Of a DNA stretch of 64,000 nucleotides, positions 36,287 through 46,995 are shown in pieces. Each line of letters starts with the position of its first letter. Within the stretch, counting starts at the first letter, position 1. Location of the stretch: contig CAWBFQ010000002.1 in NCBI GenBank assembly GCA_963788145.1, positions 310,001-374,000 on the forward strand. The letters run 5' to 3'. The notes under the pieces were generated by a model. That model made no database searches. It saw only the letters and a program-made list of their open reading frames with translations, and was not told the DNA's origin. This DNA is from UTCFX2 sp963788145. Lineage in GTDB: Bacteria; Chloroflexota; Anaerolineae; Anaerolineales; UBA4823. The position numbers and the translations under genes are program-made.

Positions 36287-36359
36287 CGCCCCCGGCGGGA
36301 TTCGAACCCACAACCGTCTGATCCGAAGTCAGGCGCTCTGTCCATTGAGCTACGGGGGC
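36287..36359 (-). tRNA. tRNA-Arg (anticodon TCG)
   Basis: 73 bases fold as a standard tRNA: acceptor GCCCCCG with CGGGGGC, D-stem GCTC with GAGC, anticodon loop CTTCGGA (anticodon TCG, reading CGA), T-arm GTGGG-TTCGAAT-CCCGC. CCA is not encoded. There is one C-A mismatch at the top of the anticodon stem. Confidence 0.9.
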
Positions 36360-36376
36360 GACGGTCGGATTATACC

Positions 36377-37861
36377 TTAACTTTCGGGCAGGTTGTAGAA
36401 GTTGTAGACCGCTTGCGAAAGCTGGGCTACTAAAGTCGAAGCCGAATCCCAGATCAGTTGCTGGGGGTGATACAAGAAAACCACAAGGATATAATCACCA
36501 CCTGGAGAATAGATGATCCCTGCGTCGCCTATGGTGTTAATTATGCCATCAACCGTTACCCACCCATGTTTATGCGCGATCGGCGTGGCTTCTGGAAGAC
36601 CAGCGGTGAGCAGCACCGGCAACCGGTTCTTGATCAGATAATTATTCATCGACTGGCACTCAACCTGGGAAATTTCTCCGGGGAACACCGCCGGGAGTGT
36701 GCCGCCGCCATCGCGTGCGCATTGATAAATGTCATCTAACAACATCCCAATATCCGATGGCGTGGTTTGGCTGTATGGATCGGGATCGGTATAAACATCA
36801 CGGCGGGAGTTCGCTGGCGTATCGATCAAAGCCAACAATGGAGATCCAAAGGTGAAATAACCAGCCAGAAATGTATTCTTTAATCCGAGAACCTGCATAT
36901 CCTCTGTAACCACCAATGGCCCCCGTTGCGGAGCAATCGCACGATCCATCAACCAATCCGCGGCTTCATTCCCAGATTTGTCGATCATATCCTCCAATAA
37001 CTTCATCGTTTCCGAATCAGCCTGGTCACCCATCCGGCGGAAAGCTGAAAGCATAATCGGTATTTTGATGATACTGGAGGCTGTAAAGGCAATATCTGGT
37101 TCTACCGGAAAATCCTCTCCGTTCTGATACGCGAAATGCATCTCCTGCCCTGTGCTTAAATCCTTGAGATAGATACCAGCTAACCCATCAAATTCGCCAA
37201 CCTGCAGAGTTTGTTTGAGTAGAACATCCAAATTTTGAAAAGCCGGACGGGTGGGATCGACTCGTTTAAGAGGCAGATCAACCTGACGGACATCAAGTGT
37301 ATATATGGCGGCTTCTATCCGCTGCATCGCCGGATCAATATCCAGGGCTTCCCCGGGTTTCCCTGGATTAAAACTGGCCAACCCTGGAATTGGCATAGCG
37401 GGTTGAGCCGGTTGGTCATAGCGCGTGGCAATGTCCACCAGATATGCTCTCAAGCGCTCTTCAGAGAACGTGGCGCGCAGCGGAATCTGGGTCGGGAATT
37501 CAGTACGCCCCCACAGATAATCCCAAAAATCCTCCCAAAACACCTTTTGGGTGCGTTCAAGATTGGCCAGAGCAAGCATATTCTCAATGTCCAAGGCGAA
37601 CTCAACGACAGAGGGTTGCAGCAATATCGTTGAATCATTGTAGCGCAGCACTACTGGAAAAGAATAAACCTCCATCAGTCGTTCTGCAGCTTGCTGGCGG
37701 TCCAACCCACCAACCGGAACGCCAGCCACATCCAAACCGGCCGGCAGATAAGACCGCACACGACTGAATCGGACCAACTGTACCGCAGTCAGAATGATTG
37801 CACCCAGTAACAAGCCTAAAGAAATAAAACGCAAAGCAGAAAATGACCTGCTTGCTCTCAC
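36377..37861 (-). CDS. Exported class A beta-lactamase-like serine hydrolase
   Basis: 494 residues. An N-terminal TM/signal anchor (about 13-30) is followed by a VanW/YoaR-like binding region (about 40-200). The serine hydrolase domain has SIIK (SxxK), SGN in place of SDN and KHG in place of KTG near the end (AHKHGWV). It probably acts on or binds peptidoglycan outside the membrane. The altered motifs make true beta-lactam resistance doubtful. It stands alone between tRNA-Arg and a 128-base spacer. Confidence 0.75.
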   Translation of the reverse strand: MRASRSFSALRFISLGLLLGAIILTAVQLVRFSRVRSYLPAGLDVAGVPVGGLDRQQAAERLMEVYSFPVVLRYNDSTILLQPSVVEFALDIENMLALANLERTQKVFWEDFWDYLWGRTEFPTQIPLRATFSEERLRAYLVDIATRYDQPAQPAMPIPGLASFNPGKPGEALDIDPAMQRIEAAIYTLDVRQVDLPLKRVDPTRPAFQNLDVLLKQTLQVGEFDGLAGIYLKDLSTGQEMHFAYQNGEDFPVEPDIAFTASSIIKIPIMLSAFRRMGDQADSETMKLLEDMIDKSGNEAADWLMDRAIAPQRGPLVVTEDMQVLGLKNTFLAGYFTFGSPLLALIDTPANSRRDVYTDPDPYSQTTPSDIGMLLDDIYQCARDGGGTLPAVFPGEISQVECQSMNNYLIKNRLPVLLTAGLPEATPIAHKHGWVTVDGIINTIGDAGIIYSPGGDYILVVFLYHPQQLIWDSASTLVAQLSQAVYNFYNLPES

Positions 37862-37989
37862 AACACAACTCCTTTAAAGCAACCTTCTAGGTCGCTTCAG
37901 CGAATTATCATACCACAACTTCAAAATGGGCTTTTAGCGTCGGGATTAGGGTTTTTTAATACCTGGTACCGATCAGATCCCGGCATCAA

Positions 37990-40845
37990 TTAACGCGAGA
38001 CCACGAGTTTCACAAGATTACCCTGATCATCCAATGTCAGGCGGGCGATCTCAGGATGTATCTCGCCCGACCGTTTGACATGTTTGCTAAGCGTAACCAG
38101 TTTGCGATAATCCACCTTCCAATGACTTTGCGTTCCCATTGTCTGGGTGACATCAGCCTGAAATCCTTTATCAAAAATCGAATCCGCTACTGGTTGACCG
38201 CCTGCGGATTGTTGATCTTGTTGTGCTTCCTCATAAACAAAAGCCATGCGAGCATCAGACATTCCAGGCAAATACTTCGCCACAACCTGGCGTACACCAT
38301 CCATCACCTCTGCTGGAACAGGTCCACCATCTCCAGGCGATGACACTCGCTCGTTAATGGTATGAATTTCAGCCAGCAGTTTAGCCTGATAGCGAACGCT
38401 CTTAGGCGCTCGGCTGCGCTTCAGCGGTTCAGCAAGTGGGTCACCGTATAAAACAAAAGAGATCAGCGTTTTTTGATCCTCGCCATCTAGATAGTCCTGA
38501 CGAGCGTGCATTTCGCTTGTCAGGTAAATCTTGGCCTGGCGTAACGCCTCGCCAGCTGACATACCTTGTTTTAAGAACCGCCAAAAAGTATGGCCCAACA
38601 AGTCAGCCGCAACCATAGGCGTCGCACAAACGGATCCATAAGCCATACAGGTTGATCCTATTACCGCCAGGCTGCCCGCTTCAAGAAATTTCAGGGCAAT
38701 AGCTTCGTCTAAACCACGACCATGAATATGCATGCCATAACAGGCTTCGCTAAAAATGACCGCAGGGACCTGCTCAGATCCCTTTCCAGGACGAATATCC
38801 TGTGGACGTAACGCCACCGGATAATCCGGATCACTCGTAATCCGGAGCAAATCTCTATGACCAAACCATTCCGGCGCATCGATCAATCCATGCAAATTAA
38901 AATAACCCAATTTGCCGTTTAGATTCGGAATACCGCCCAAGCCATCAGAACCCCGGGGTTGTTGACCTGTTTTTTTATCGATCACGCCAAAGGGTGGAGA
39001 TGAATCCATCCGGTCTGGATTGCCGATCGGGCGAAATACCATCCCGGCTGCCTTACGCCAGATTTCGGCCGTATAACCAACATTCCTGCGATTGCCAGGG
39101 TTCAGATTTTTCAGCAGATTTCTGAACCAACCGACCAGGCGCTCAGTCCATTTCAAACGCACCCGATAAGAAGCGTGCTTCACCTGGAAACGCCGCAAGG
39201 CAGTTAAAAGCAATCGAGCATCGTTACCATTCCCACCCGGAATACGTCCAACCGGCCACTCTGGGATGAAATAATTCTCGTCACGAGATGCGTAGGGATT
39301 ATCCGAGGGGACATCGCTATCTGGATCGTTTAGTGGGTTTGGCAAATGATGAAAGGGCACAATCTCTGGGCCACCAACAATCAATAATGCGCCAATCCGT
39401 TCACCTCGTTCGCCCAACCACTCATCCAGGTCTGCTAACGCCAGCTTCAACCCCCACGGATCATCAGGCTTAACCGGCTTAATCCCAAGTGGGAACGAAC
39501 TTGCAGGATCATCCGGGAAAAAGACCCTGGATCCCCATCCAGGTCGATTCCGGATAGCCTGCCCAAGCAGATGCATTTCATTCTCGAGCAGTTCACAGAT
39601 TCGATCTCCATACACAGCCTGTAATCGGGATCGAAGCGAAAAAATCACATAGACGGGAAAACGCCCATCCTGACGGGTAATACCTGGCCGGTTCAATCGC
39701 TGCGCAAGCTTTTCCAACTCATGCTCAACGGACTGTAACTCGCTTTCATCAGACCGGATGCTTCGCTTTGATCTGGAAGGTTTAATCGGTTTTATCTCGA
39801 TTGGTGTGTTAATCGAGCCAACAGACTCCTTTGAATCCGAGATCGGAGGAAACCGATTTTCTTCCTTCGTTATTGGCTGGCTTTCTATCGACGGCGAGGC
39901 AGGAATTACTGGCCCAGATTGGGTAGATAGATTGGTTATCTCTTCCACAGATGGAGGCGGAGGCGTCTGTGAGGCTGAAAGACGATTCCAACCCAACATC
40001 GCCATAACCTTCGCAGGAACCATTACGTCCAGCTTGAGTTCCAAACGATCCGACCATAAAGAGCGATAGGGGTGTCTGGCGCCCCACATACGCTGAACCA
40101 CCTGCCCTTCCACATCCCTGGCGGCTGCCATGTGGAGCAACGCTACTGCCGATCCAGATTGACCGCCATCAAATGTCCAATCAGCCAGATAAAGCATAAA
40201 CTGTAAGGTCTCTGGCCATCGTTCATGATAATCGCGGGTAATCTGATATCGAAATTCCGGAGCGATGCCAGGGTTTGAAGCCAGAAATTGCAGATGAGTC
40301 ACTCCAACCAACGGGTGGGACATCTTCTGGCTCAGCGCCTCATCGATCAAAGCCTCCGCCAATCCCCAATCTTTCCTATGTATCGCCTGCCTTGCCAGCC
40401 CAATCGGCCCACCCCAGGACACAGATTGGGCTCTTGATGGCTGACGACCATCCAAAGCGAATTGGTGCGCCTGGGTTACAGACTCCAGGGCAACGAGTTT
40501 TTCCATCTCCAAAACCAAGGTTTTATCCGAAGGGGACGGATGGTACAGGCTTCTTTGGGCGCTCTCAATAACTGTTTGAAGAATATCAACCGCTTCGATA
40601 TATTCCGGATCAGCTGTACATAACCCATGCAGAACCCGAATAGCCTGGGAAAAACGCCGCTCACCCATCAAAAGCTGAGCATATAACAAACTGGCTTTTA
40701 AGTCACCAGGATAAGCTGCCAACCAACTTAAAATCGCCTGGCGAACAAATGGATACTGGTTTGTCGCAAAACCAGATTGAATGATCAAGAAGTACTCGCT
40801 TCGTGCGAGAGGTCGTTGAAGAAAATGCATATTCCTGATAGTCAT
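37990..40845 (-). CDS. TPR protein with gingipain (C25)/caspase-like domain
   Basis: 951 residues. A TPR-like N-terminal half (about 20-290) and a Ser/Pro-rich linker are followed by a caspase-fold domain (about 410-800). That domain has the His of YFNLHGLIDAPEWFG and the Cys of FSEACYGMHIHG, the expected dyad of peptidase C25 and related clan CD enzymes. There is no signal peptide, so it is likely cytoplasmic, unlike secreted gingipains. It is the last gene of the run headed by ftsZ and follows the giant TPR gene by 27 bases. The target is unknown. Confidence 0.7.
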   Translation of the reverse strand: MTIRNMHFLQRPLARSEYFLIIQSGFATNQYPFVRQAILSWLAAYPGDLKASLLYAQLLMGERRFSQAIRVLHGLCTADPEYIEAVDILQTVIESAQRSLYHPSPSDKTLVLEMEKLVALESVTQAHQFALDGRQPSRAQSVSWGGPIGLARQAIHRKDWGLAEALIDEALSQKMSHPLVGVTHLQFLASNPGIAPEFRYQITRDYHERWPETLQFMLYLADWTFDGGQSGSAVALLHMAAARDVEGQVVQRMWGARHPYRSLWSDRLELKLDVMVPAKVMAMLGWNRLSASQTPPPPSVEEITNLSTQSGPVIPASPSIESQPITKEENRFPPISDSKESVGSINTPIEIKPIKPSRSKRSIRSDESELQSVEHELEKLAQRLNRPGITRQDGRFPVYVIFSLRSRLQAVYGDRICELLENEMHLLGQAIRNRPGWGSRVFFPDDPASSFPLGIKPVKPDDPWGLKLALADLDEWLGERGERIGALLIVGGPEIVPFHHLPNPLNDPDSDVPSDNPYASRDENYFIPEWPVGRIPGGNGNDARLLLTALRRFQVKHASYRVRLKWTERLVGWFRNLLKNLNPGNRRNVGYTAEIWRKAAGMVFRPIGNPDRMDSSPPFGVIDKKTGQQPRGSDGLGGIPNLNGKLGYFNLHGLIDAPEWFGHRDLLRITSDPDYPVALRPQDIRPGKGSEQVPAVIFSEACYGMHIHGRGLDEAIALKFLEAGSLAVIGSTCMAYGSVCATPMVAADLLGHTFWRFLKQGMSAGEALRQAKIYLTSEMHARQDYLDGEDQKTLISFVLYGDPLAEPLKRSRAPKSVRYQAKLLAEIHTINERVSSPGDGGPVPAEVMDGVRQVVAKYLPGMSDARMAFVYEEAQQDQQSAGGQPVADSIFDKGFQADVTQTMGTQSHWKVDYRKLVTLSKHVKRSGEIHPEIARLTLDDQGNLVKLVVSR

Positions 40846-40872
40846 GGTTTTTGACTTTCAAGCGAATTCATT

Positions 40873-43800
40873 TCACTGGCCCTCGTTGGGAACCAACCGA
40901 TGGCTGTGAACCAAATTGAGAGCTACAATAGCTCCAAGCAAACGATGCACGGCCACTTCGTTAGGAGCCAGTTGAGCAGCCCTGCGAAGCATAGCTTCAG
41001 CAGCCATATAATCCTTGTTGTCCTTAAGCACCATCCCAGCCTGATAATATGGGCGGTAATCCCCTCCCGAAAGATTAATGGCCTTTTGATACACTTTCAG
41101 AGCTTGTTGAAATTCGCGTCGTTCTTGGTAAACCCGACCAAGCTCCAGGTAGGCCTCGAGGTGATCGGAGGAAAGCGCAATTGCCTCGCTCAGGTAATGG
41201 ATGGCTTGATCCAACTGGCCGGTTGTTCGCATATAGAGACCGATCATCGTATTTAAGTCGGCCTGTTGTTCACGCGTCAATCCTTCCTGCTCATCTTGTA
41301 AAGCCAGCCTGGCCGCTTGTATAGCCGCATCCTTTTTCCCCGCTTCTTGAAGCCAATCGGCCAACAAAGCCAGAAAAGGAGCTTTCTTCGGGTTTAAGGC
41401 TACCAGTTCCTGGAGAGCCCGCAAGCCTGCCTCCAGGCTTTGCGAACGCTTAATCAGATTCAATCGCTCGATTTGCATCGCTAACGGGTTATGAAAGCGT
41501 GGAAGAGCCTGTTCTAATGCAGTCAGGGCTTCCTCCGGCCGGTTAAGACCTTCAAGAGCTCTGGCAAGCAGATAAAGCGCCTGCGGATGGTCAGGCTGAG
41601 AGCGGAGTACGGTTTGCGCCCGGCTGAGAGCGCCGCGATGATTGCTGGTTTGTAAGGCAATCTCAGCCCGTAAGAGCAGAGCCTGGTTTGGATCCTCAGA
41701 ATACTCCGCTGCCTGATCAGCGCTCAGGGCCGCCTGATCCATTTCACCGGTCATTTGTTGGGCTTTCGCCAATGCAATCCAAGCGGCTGCATTCTGCGGC
41801 TCAAGCCGGGTAGCCTGTTCCAGAGCGGGGATAGCCCGACCAATCTGCCCGCTTTCCAGATATATTTCGCCCAAAGATAGTTGGTGTTGACCAAACTGAG
41901 GTTCCAATGCAGCGGCTTTTTCCAGATAGGTGATCGCCTCAGCCAACTGCTGTAACTGATTACTGTCGGGTTGTTGCCGCTGAATCATGGCAGCCTTAGC
42001 CTGCCAGCGTGGTTCATCCGGCCATCCATCCAATGCCTGCTGAATTGTCTGACGGGCGTTTGGCAAATCACCCGCCTGCAAGCAAAGCCGAGCAACAAGG
42101 AAATGCAGCATCGGTAACTCTGGCCAGCAAGAAATATCATTAGAAAGTCTGGCGCTCGCCTCCAGCACGAGATCGATCGCTTTGTGCAAATCGCTCTCCG
42201 CCAGTGCGAGTTGAACAACCACCTGTGGATCTGATCTGCAATCCTGACCCTCAAAGACCGGGTGCCAGCCTACCTGAACGGATTTTATAGCCCGGTCACT
42301 TGCGCCACACCTTCGATAAGCCATCATTAGCGCTGCCACATCAGAAGTCTCAGGCATGATCGTTTGAAGGATATATTCCAATGCAGCCGCATTATCAAGA
42401 GTCGCCCGAAATACTGCCCATCCACGCCGAGAACACACCCCGATGGAGCGTTTGATTTCCACATCCCAGTCCTGCAGGATCCCATCCTGCTTGAGAATTG
42501 CAATACTACCGAGCAATTGCGCAGCCATCTTCAAGCTATCTTCAAAAATTTGGCCGGCCTGCTTGAGAAGAGAATCGGGACCGGGGGCATGTTGGACAAC
42601 TTCCAAATCCTCACATAAGACTTGAGCTTCGGCTCCTAGCATGAGCGCCTGGGCAAGAAGAAAGTGGGCACGCGGTTCTTCCGGAAAGATCACCGCCATT
42701 TGTTTGAACATTGCAATTGCGTCGGTCCATTGATGATTATCGATAGCCGCCTGACCAATTGTGGAGATCTCTAAGAGGAACTCTTCTTTATTGGTAGCAG
42801 GTATCTGGCCTTGTTGCCCCGTTTGCAAGCGGGTCCATGCGCGGACGGCTGATCGACATTTACGGTCAGCCTTATCGCGGTCGCCGCCTCGATGCGCTAC
42901 GCGCCCGCTGATAGCCAATAAACGGGGCGATTCGTCCGCTTTTGTCTCAAATACTGCCGCAGCCTCAATCGCTGCTTGCTCTTCTCCGGCGTCCAGCGCC
43001 AATTCAGCTCGCAGGATAGCATTTTCAAGCCTGTTATAATCCGGGTGACTTTTCGGGATCGCTTTTTGAAAGTAGGCAAAAGCCCGACGTGGTCGTAAAG
43101 AAGCGAATGCCAACCTGGCAGCAAATTCATAAAATTCGCGCACTTCGAGCGCCGAAGTAGAATCCTCCAGCATCGTAATAGCCCGCTCTGCTTGCTGCAA
43201 AGCGCCCGGGAAGTCCCCCAATGATTGTAAAGTACGCGCCATCCTGTACTGTAAAGCAGTATTCTCGGGCCACTGCTTTAAAGAAATATCCAAGCTTTCC
43301 CTTGTATCTTCGAACCTTCCAAGCCGGAATAATATATCCGCTTTGCTGAGGTGAAACGATTGGCGCGTCTTCTCAATATCCAGGGCGCGCTCAATAACCT
43401 CCAGAGCGCTATCCAGATCACTCTGCTGGATTAAGGCCTTTAACAGAGCTTCGTATAATTCAGCCAGGGAGACATTCCCCGGAGATGATTCATAATCTAC
43501 TGTGTGAAGTTCTATTTGAGCTATCGCCTTGCGCAATAGATCTGCCGCCAGACGCACATCCCCGTGGTCATACACCATCAAACCGGCTTTATACAATTCT
43601 TCGATATTAATCCGCTGCATTGTTGTATCCAATAAAGCCAGTTTGTGAAGAATCTCCAAGGCCTCGGATTGAGATTCAGTCTGGATCAATAGAGACCCTA
43701 GCTGTAAAAGTAAATCTGCTCTTTCTGGGGCTTGCTGCAGAGCAGACCGCAATGACTGGATCACATCCTGTAAAACCTGATGCGCCGGCATACCCGGTAA

Positions 43801-44973
43801 AGCTGCAATGCGAATCCCCTGTTCGATGAACCAGGATAATGAATCGATATCAGCAGGCGAAAGATCACGGGCAGTCCTGGCGGCGAGAAATGCATCTTGC
43901 CCCAAACCATTCGAGAGGTAAGCCTCGCAAAGATTGCGTTGAATTTTTTCATTCAGCGGTTCGGATTGGGCGGCTTCCTGCAGCGCAGCAACAGCCATTT
44001 CTGGAAGTTCCAATTTCAAAGCAGTCAATCCCAACCCCACCGAAAGGCGAGCCTGGATAGATGCATCGCGATTGGCCGGATCTTCTATTGCAATCCGATA
44101 AGCATCCATAGCCTTTTCCCACTCACCTGTGTAAGCATATGCTTCTGCAAGGTATAAGTGAGCCTTACCCCGCAACCCCGGCATACTGTCCATCTCTGTT
44201 TTGTAGCCACTTACCAGGCCATCCGGACCAACTCCAAGGATGCGCTGAAGAAAAGGCAACGCCCGTTGGGCGCCCGAAACTTTATCGCCGAGTTGCATCA
44301 GCGCCTGCGCCAAATCCAGACAAGGCTCAGGATAATCGGGGCGTAGTTTCACAACCTGGGATAAGATCGAAATAGCTTTCTCCGGTTCCGCAAGCCCCAA
44401 CAAAGAGCGGGCAAAATTATAAGCAAGTTCAAGACCGAATTGTGTATTCAGCGTATCGTCTCTGGCTGCAATCGTATGAAGATATTCATTAAACTGAGTA
44501 AAGATTGGCAGAAGCACTTCCCGAGCTTCGTCCAACCGACCTAATAAATAGAGCGCTTCCCCAAGCCGAATAGCCACTTCTTCAGAATGTATTCCGCCTG
44601 GATAAGACGCGGCCGCCCGGCGCAAGAAAGGTAGCGCCAATGTTGTTGACCCTTGGGAAAGGTACAGCTTCCCCAATTGAAACTGGATCTCCCCATCCTG
44701 AGGCAACGCTTGACTGGCAGCTCGCAATGTCTCCGCGGCAGCATTGCCTTGTCCAGCGCTGATTTGCACCCTTACAAGACCTTTCCATAAATCGCCTTGG
44801 TCGGGGTCAATCTGGACTGCCTGGTTAAAGTGATCGATAGATGTTTCATAATCATGGATGGCTTCCGCAGATTTCGGCCAATTGCCGATGAGCCCAAAGA
44901 TCAACTGGATTTTTCCGGAGTATTTTCCGGCAGATATCAATCGCATCAGCATATTTTTGCGCGCCAACAGCAT
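40873..44973 (-). CDS. Giant TPR-repeat protein
   Basis: The 1366-residue ORF is almost entirely tetratricopeptide-like repeats, with units such as HFNQAVQIDPDQGDLWKGLV and TYLEKAAALEPQFGQHQLSL. The first 40 or so codons overlap the end of the previous TPR gene in another frame and do not look like TPR. The repeat pattern starts cleanly at about 44850, just where the other ORF ends. I therefore suspect one original protein of about 1900 residues, split by a frameshift near 44855. Such arrays scaffold protein complexes. No signal peptide or TM segment. Confidence 0.75.
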   Translation of the reverse strand: MLLARKNMLMRLISAGKYSGKIQLIFGLIGNWPKSAEAIHDYETSIDHFNQAVQIDPDQGDLWKGLVRVQISAGQGNAAAETLRAASQALPQDGEIQFQLGKLYLSQGSTTLALPFLRRAAASYPGGIHSEEVAIRLGEALYLLGRLDEAREVLLPIFTQFNEYLHTIAARDDTLNTQFGLELAYNFARSLLGLAEPEKAISILSQVVKLRPDYPEPCLDLAQALMQLGDKVSGAQRALPFLQRILGVGPDGLVSGYKTEMDSMPGLRGKAHLYLAEAYAYTGEWEKAMDAYRIAIEDPANRDASIQARLSVGLGLTALKLELPEMAVAALQEAAQSEPLNEKIQRNLCEAYLSNGLGQDAFLAARTARDLSPADIDSLSWFIEQGIRIAALPGMPAHQVLQDVIQSLRSALQQAPERADLLLQLGSLLIQTESQSEALEILHKLALLDTTMQRINIEELYKAGLMVYDHGDVRLAADLLRKAIAQIELHTVDYESSPGNVSLAELYEALLKALIQQSDLDSALEVIERALDIEKTRQSFHLSKADILFRLGRFEDTRESLDISLKQWPENTALQYRMARTLQSLGDFPGALQQAERAITMLEDSTSALEVREFYEFAARLAFASLRPRRAFAYFQKAIPKSHPDYNRLENAILRAELALDAGEEQAAIEAAAVFETKADESPRLLAISGRVAHRGGDRDKADRKCRSAVRAWTRLQTGQQGQIPATNKEEFLLEISTIGQAAIDNHQWTDAIAMFKQMAVIFPEEPRAHFLLAQALMLGAEAQVLCEDLEVVQHAPGPDSLLKQAGQIFEDSLKMAAQLLGSIAILKQDGILQDWDVEIKRSIGVCSRRGWAVFRATLDNAAALEYILQTIMPETSDVAALMMAYRRCGASDRAIKSVQVGWHPVFEGQDCRSDPQVVVQLALAESDLHKAIDLVLEASARLSNDISCWPELPMLHFLVARLCLQAGDLPNARQTIQQALDGWPDEPRWQAKAAMIQRQQPDSNQLQQLAEAITYLEKAAALEPQFGQHQLSLGEIYLESGQIGRAIPALEQATRLEPQNAAAWIALAKAQQMTGEMDQAALSADQAAEYSEDPNQALLLRAEIALQTSNHRGALSRAQTVLRSQPDHPQALYLLARALEGLNRPEEALTALEQALPRFHNPLAMQIERLNLIKRSQSLEAGLRALQELVALNPKKAPFLALLADWLQEAGKKDAAIQAARLALQDEQEGLTREQQADLNTMIGLYMRTTGQLDQAIHYLSEAIALSSDHLEAYLELGRVYQERREFQQALKVYQKAINLSGGDYRPYYQAGMVLKDNKDYMAAEAMLRRAAQLAPNEVAVHRLLGAIVALNLVHSHRLVPNEGQ

Positions 44974-46612
44974 CAGTCGCCAATGCCTTCAGGTCATCAG
45001 CGGAGGGATGCTCCTGAGCTTCCATAAGAACCAGTCGCTCATTGTAGGCTGACTCCCAGGCATTGGTTGCCTCCAGGCTCTCGACAAGCAAGCGCTGTAA
45101 ATCCAGCGAACTGATGCGGTCACTTTCAGTTGAGCAGGACGCCTCTTCGAAAAGATCTGGCTCGACGATCGTCTGATCGCCACATCCAGCCTGGTACAAA
45201 ACCGATGCCTGGGTAGCATAAGCGGAGGTAATCGCTCGCTCTGGGTCTCCGAGCATCGAATATATTTTTGCAGACAGCGCCAACAGATCTCTATTCGAAG
45301 GATAAGCTGCCAACCCTGCCTGGACGGCGCCCAACGACTGAGAAAGATCGCCCCCCCTTATCAGAAGTAATATCAGTGACACCATGTCATGTTCAGATAC
45401 TCGCGTTCCTGCCAACACCATCTTCAATGCATTGGAGGTTGCTTTTTGGGCAGATTCCTGCTGATCCAGTTGGTCCAGAACCGAGGTATAGGTCAACAAT
45501 AATTCCGGGTGCGATGGATGTGTTTCTTCTTCAATATAACTCTTCAAGAAAACAAAAGCGTCCTGAAGCCGCCCGCCGCTCATCAGAGCCTTGGCATAAC
45601 CAGCTGCATATCGCGGCTCATCTGGCGTCAAATGCACGGCTTGTTTCCAAGCTTCCACGCTCGTGTTGCGCGGAGCGTCGCTAAGACCTGTAGTGGTCAG
45701 GTCTTTTGTTTGGACAACGTATGTTGCAAGCTGTGCAGAAAGGTGACCTCGCATTCGGCGAATCATCCGCAGACTATCCGACAAGGCTGGCACAGCCAAA
45801 TCTGCCTGACCAGCAATCTGATGCATTTGGGCGACCTGCAAAGTATAGATTAATTGTTCCAGATGCTCTATGCCTGCGTGGCCTTGAGGTCCGACAGCAA
45901 CCATACCCCTACCAACCAATGGGTTGCCGAGTATTTGCCGCGCCAGCCGGGCTGCCATTTGAGGCCGGAGAGAATTCAAAGCCTGAATCATTGCGATAGA
46001 AGTGGACGGGGGCATTTCCGCCATTAAGTCACTAAATGCAATCCATTGCGATTCTGGAGGTATAGGGTTTGAGAGCAACGTGTGCACCGCCAGGCTAACC
46101 CACTCTGGTTTGCCATAGCCGCAAAGGGTTGCTAATAACCCGCGCGGCTCCGGCAGCATTCCATATAAACAGGAGAGCATTGTCCGAGAGGTAGCAATTT
46201 CAACTGGCGCAGCACTCAAAGTCTCCTGCCAGGATGAATTCAACCTGAATTGTTCACGGAATATCAAGGCCAACAAACCCGCTGAACTCAAGTCCACCGG
46301 CGCTTGAGGCTTCTTTACCCAGCCTTCATAGACTTGGCTGGCATGAGAAAGCAGTTCTTTATTCAACGGGGCAAACGGAGTAGACCGCAACTCATCCAAA
46401 GTCGGCAAGGTTTCAAGAGCTAACAAAGACAACGCAGCTGGAGACCAGGCCTCTGCCCTGGCGGTGAATTGATCCAGAGCCTGGGCCCCCAGTTCAGTTT
46501 CTTCTAAGGATGTCCAGACGCTCTCATCCTGACGCAGAGACAGCAACAGCCATGCCCAATCCGCAGGTGGTATTCGTTTCTTTAATTCAAGGGAAAAGTT
46601 GATTTTGTTCAT
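44852..46612 (-). CDS. TPR/helical-repeat protein
   Basis: 586 residues of helical repeats, less regular at the N-terminus (MNKINFSLELKKRIPPADWA) and TPR-like from about residue 320. It ends in the middle of a repeat (LWAHRQLAEICGSHP), which the next ORF continues one frame over. The start overlaps the stop of the small membrane protein gene (ATGA, 46609-46612), showing translational coupling within the ftsZ-led run. Confidence 0.7.
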   Translation of the reverse strand: MNKINFSLELKKRIPPADWAWLLLSLRQDESVWTSLEETELGAQALDQFTARAEAWSPAALSLLALETLPTLDELRSTPFAPLNKELLSHASQVYEGWVKKPQAPVDLSSAGLLALIFREQFRLNSSWQETLSAAPVEIATSRTMLSCLYGMLPEPRGLLATLCGYGKPEWVSLAVHTLLSNPIPPESQWIAFSDLMAEMPPSTSIAMIQALNSLRPQMAARLARQILGNPLVGRGMVAVGPQGHAGIEHLEQLIYTLQVAQMHQIAGQADLAVPALSDSLRMIRRMRGHLSAQLATYVVQTKDLTTTGLSDAPRNTSVEAWKQAVHLTPDEPRYAAGYAKALMSGGRLQDAFVFLKSYIEEETHPSHPELLLTYTSVLDQLDQQESAQKATSNALKMVLAGTRVSEHDMVSLILLLIRGGDLSQSLGAVQAGLAAYPSNRDLLALSAKIYSMLGDPERAITSAYATQASVLYQAGCGDQTIVEPDLFEEASCSTESDRISSLDLQRLLVESLEATNAWESAYNERLVLMEAQEHPSADDLKALATDAVGAQKYADAIDICRKILRKNPVDLWAHRQLAEICGSHP

Positions 46613-46938
46613 GGGTTAATTTGATATATTTGAATCGCCAACCAACACGCAATTCCCATCATCAGTATGCCTATTACCACTAAGAAAATACCAATGCCGC
46701 GCGTGGTGCGCACAAGCTGGTTCATCGCATCTACCAGATCGGAGGCATTCCCAACCAATCCAGACACCTCTTCCGCCAATCCTTTCTGGGCTAACCGAGC
46801 CGTTTGAGCAGCCAGCGCCTGAATATCTGTGCCAGAGGTGCGAAAAGCCAGGATAAAAATCCCGCCAATGAATGTGAGCATACCTAAGAAAAAGAAGCCT
46901 CCGATAACGAAGACTACGAGATTGAATGGTGTTATCAT
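46609..46938 (-). CDS. Small two-TM membrane protein
   Basis: 109 residues with hydrophobic helices at about 6-32 and 82-104 and an amphipathic middle. Not recognised. It sits 57 bases after the LCP-like gene and overlaps the TPR gene by four bases. It could tether the TPR proteins to the membrane, which is inference. Confidence 0.6.
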   Translation of the reverse strand: MITPFNLVVFVIGGFFFLGMLTFIGGIFILAFRTSGTDIQALAAQTARLAQKGLAEEVSGLVGNASDLVDAMNQLVRTTRGIGIFLVVIGILMMGIACWLAIQIYQINP

Positions 46939-46995
46939 TCCTTCAATTTGCCTCCTCAGCGAAGTTCACTTTCAATACGATCCGTCAAGAAATAG

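Noticed and set aside
36377..37861. Beta-lactam resistance gene
   Set aside because: SDN is SGN and KTG is KHG, with a large extra N-terminal domain. A cell-wall role is more likely than resistance.
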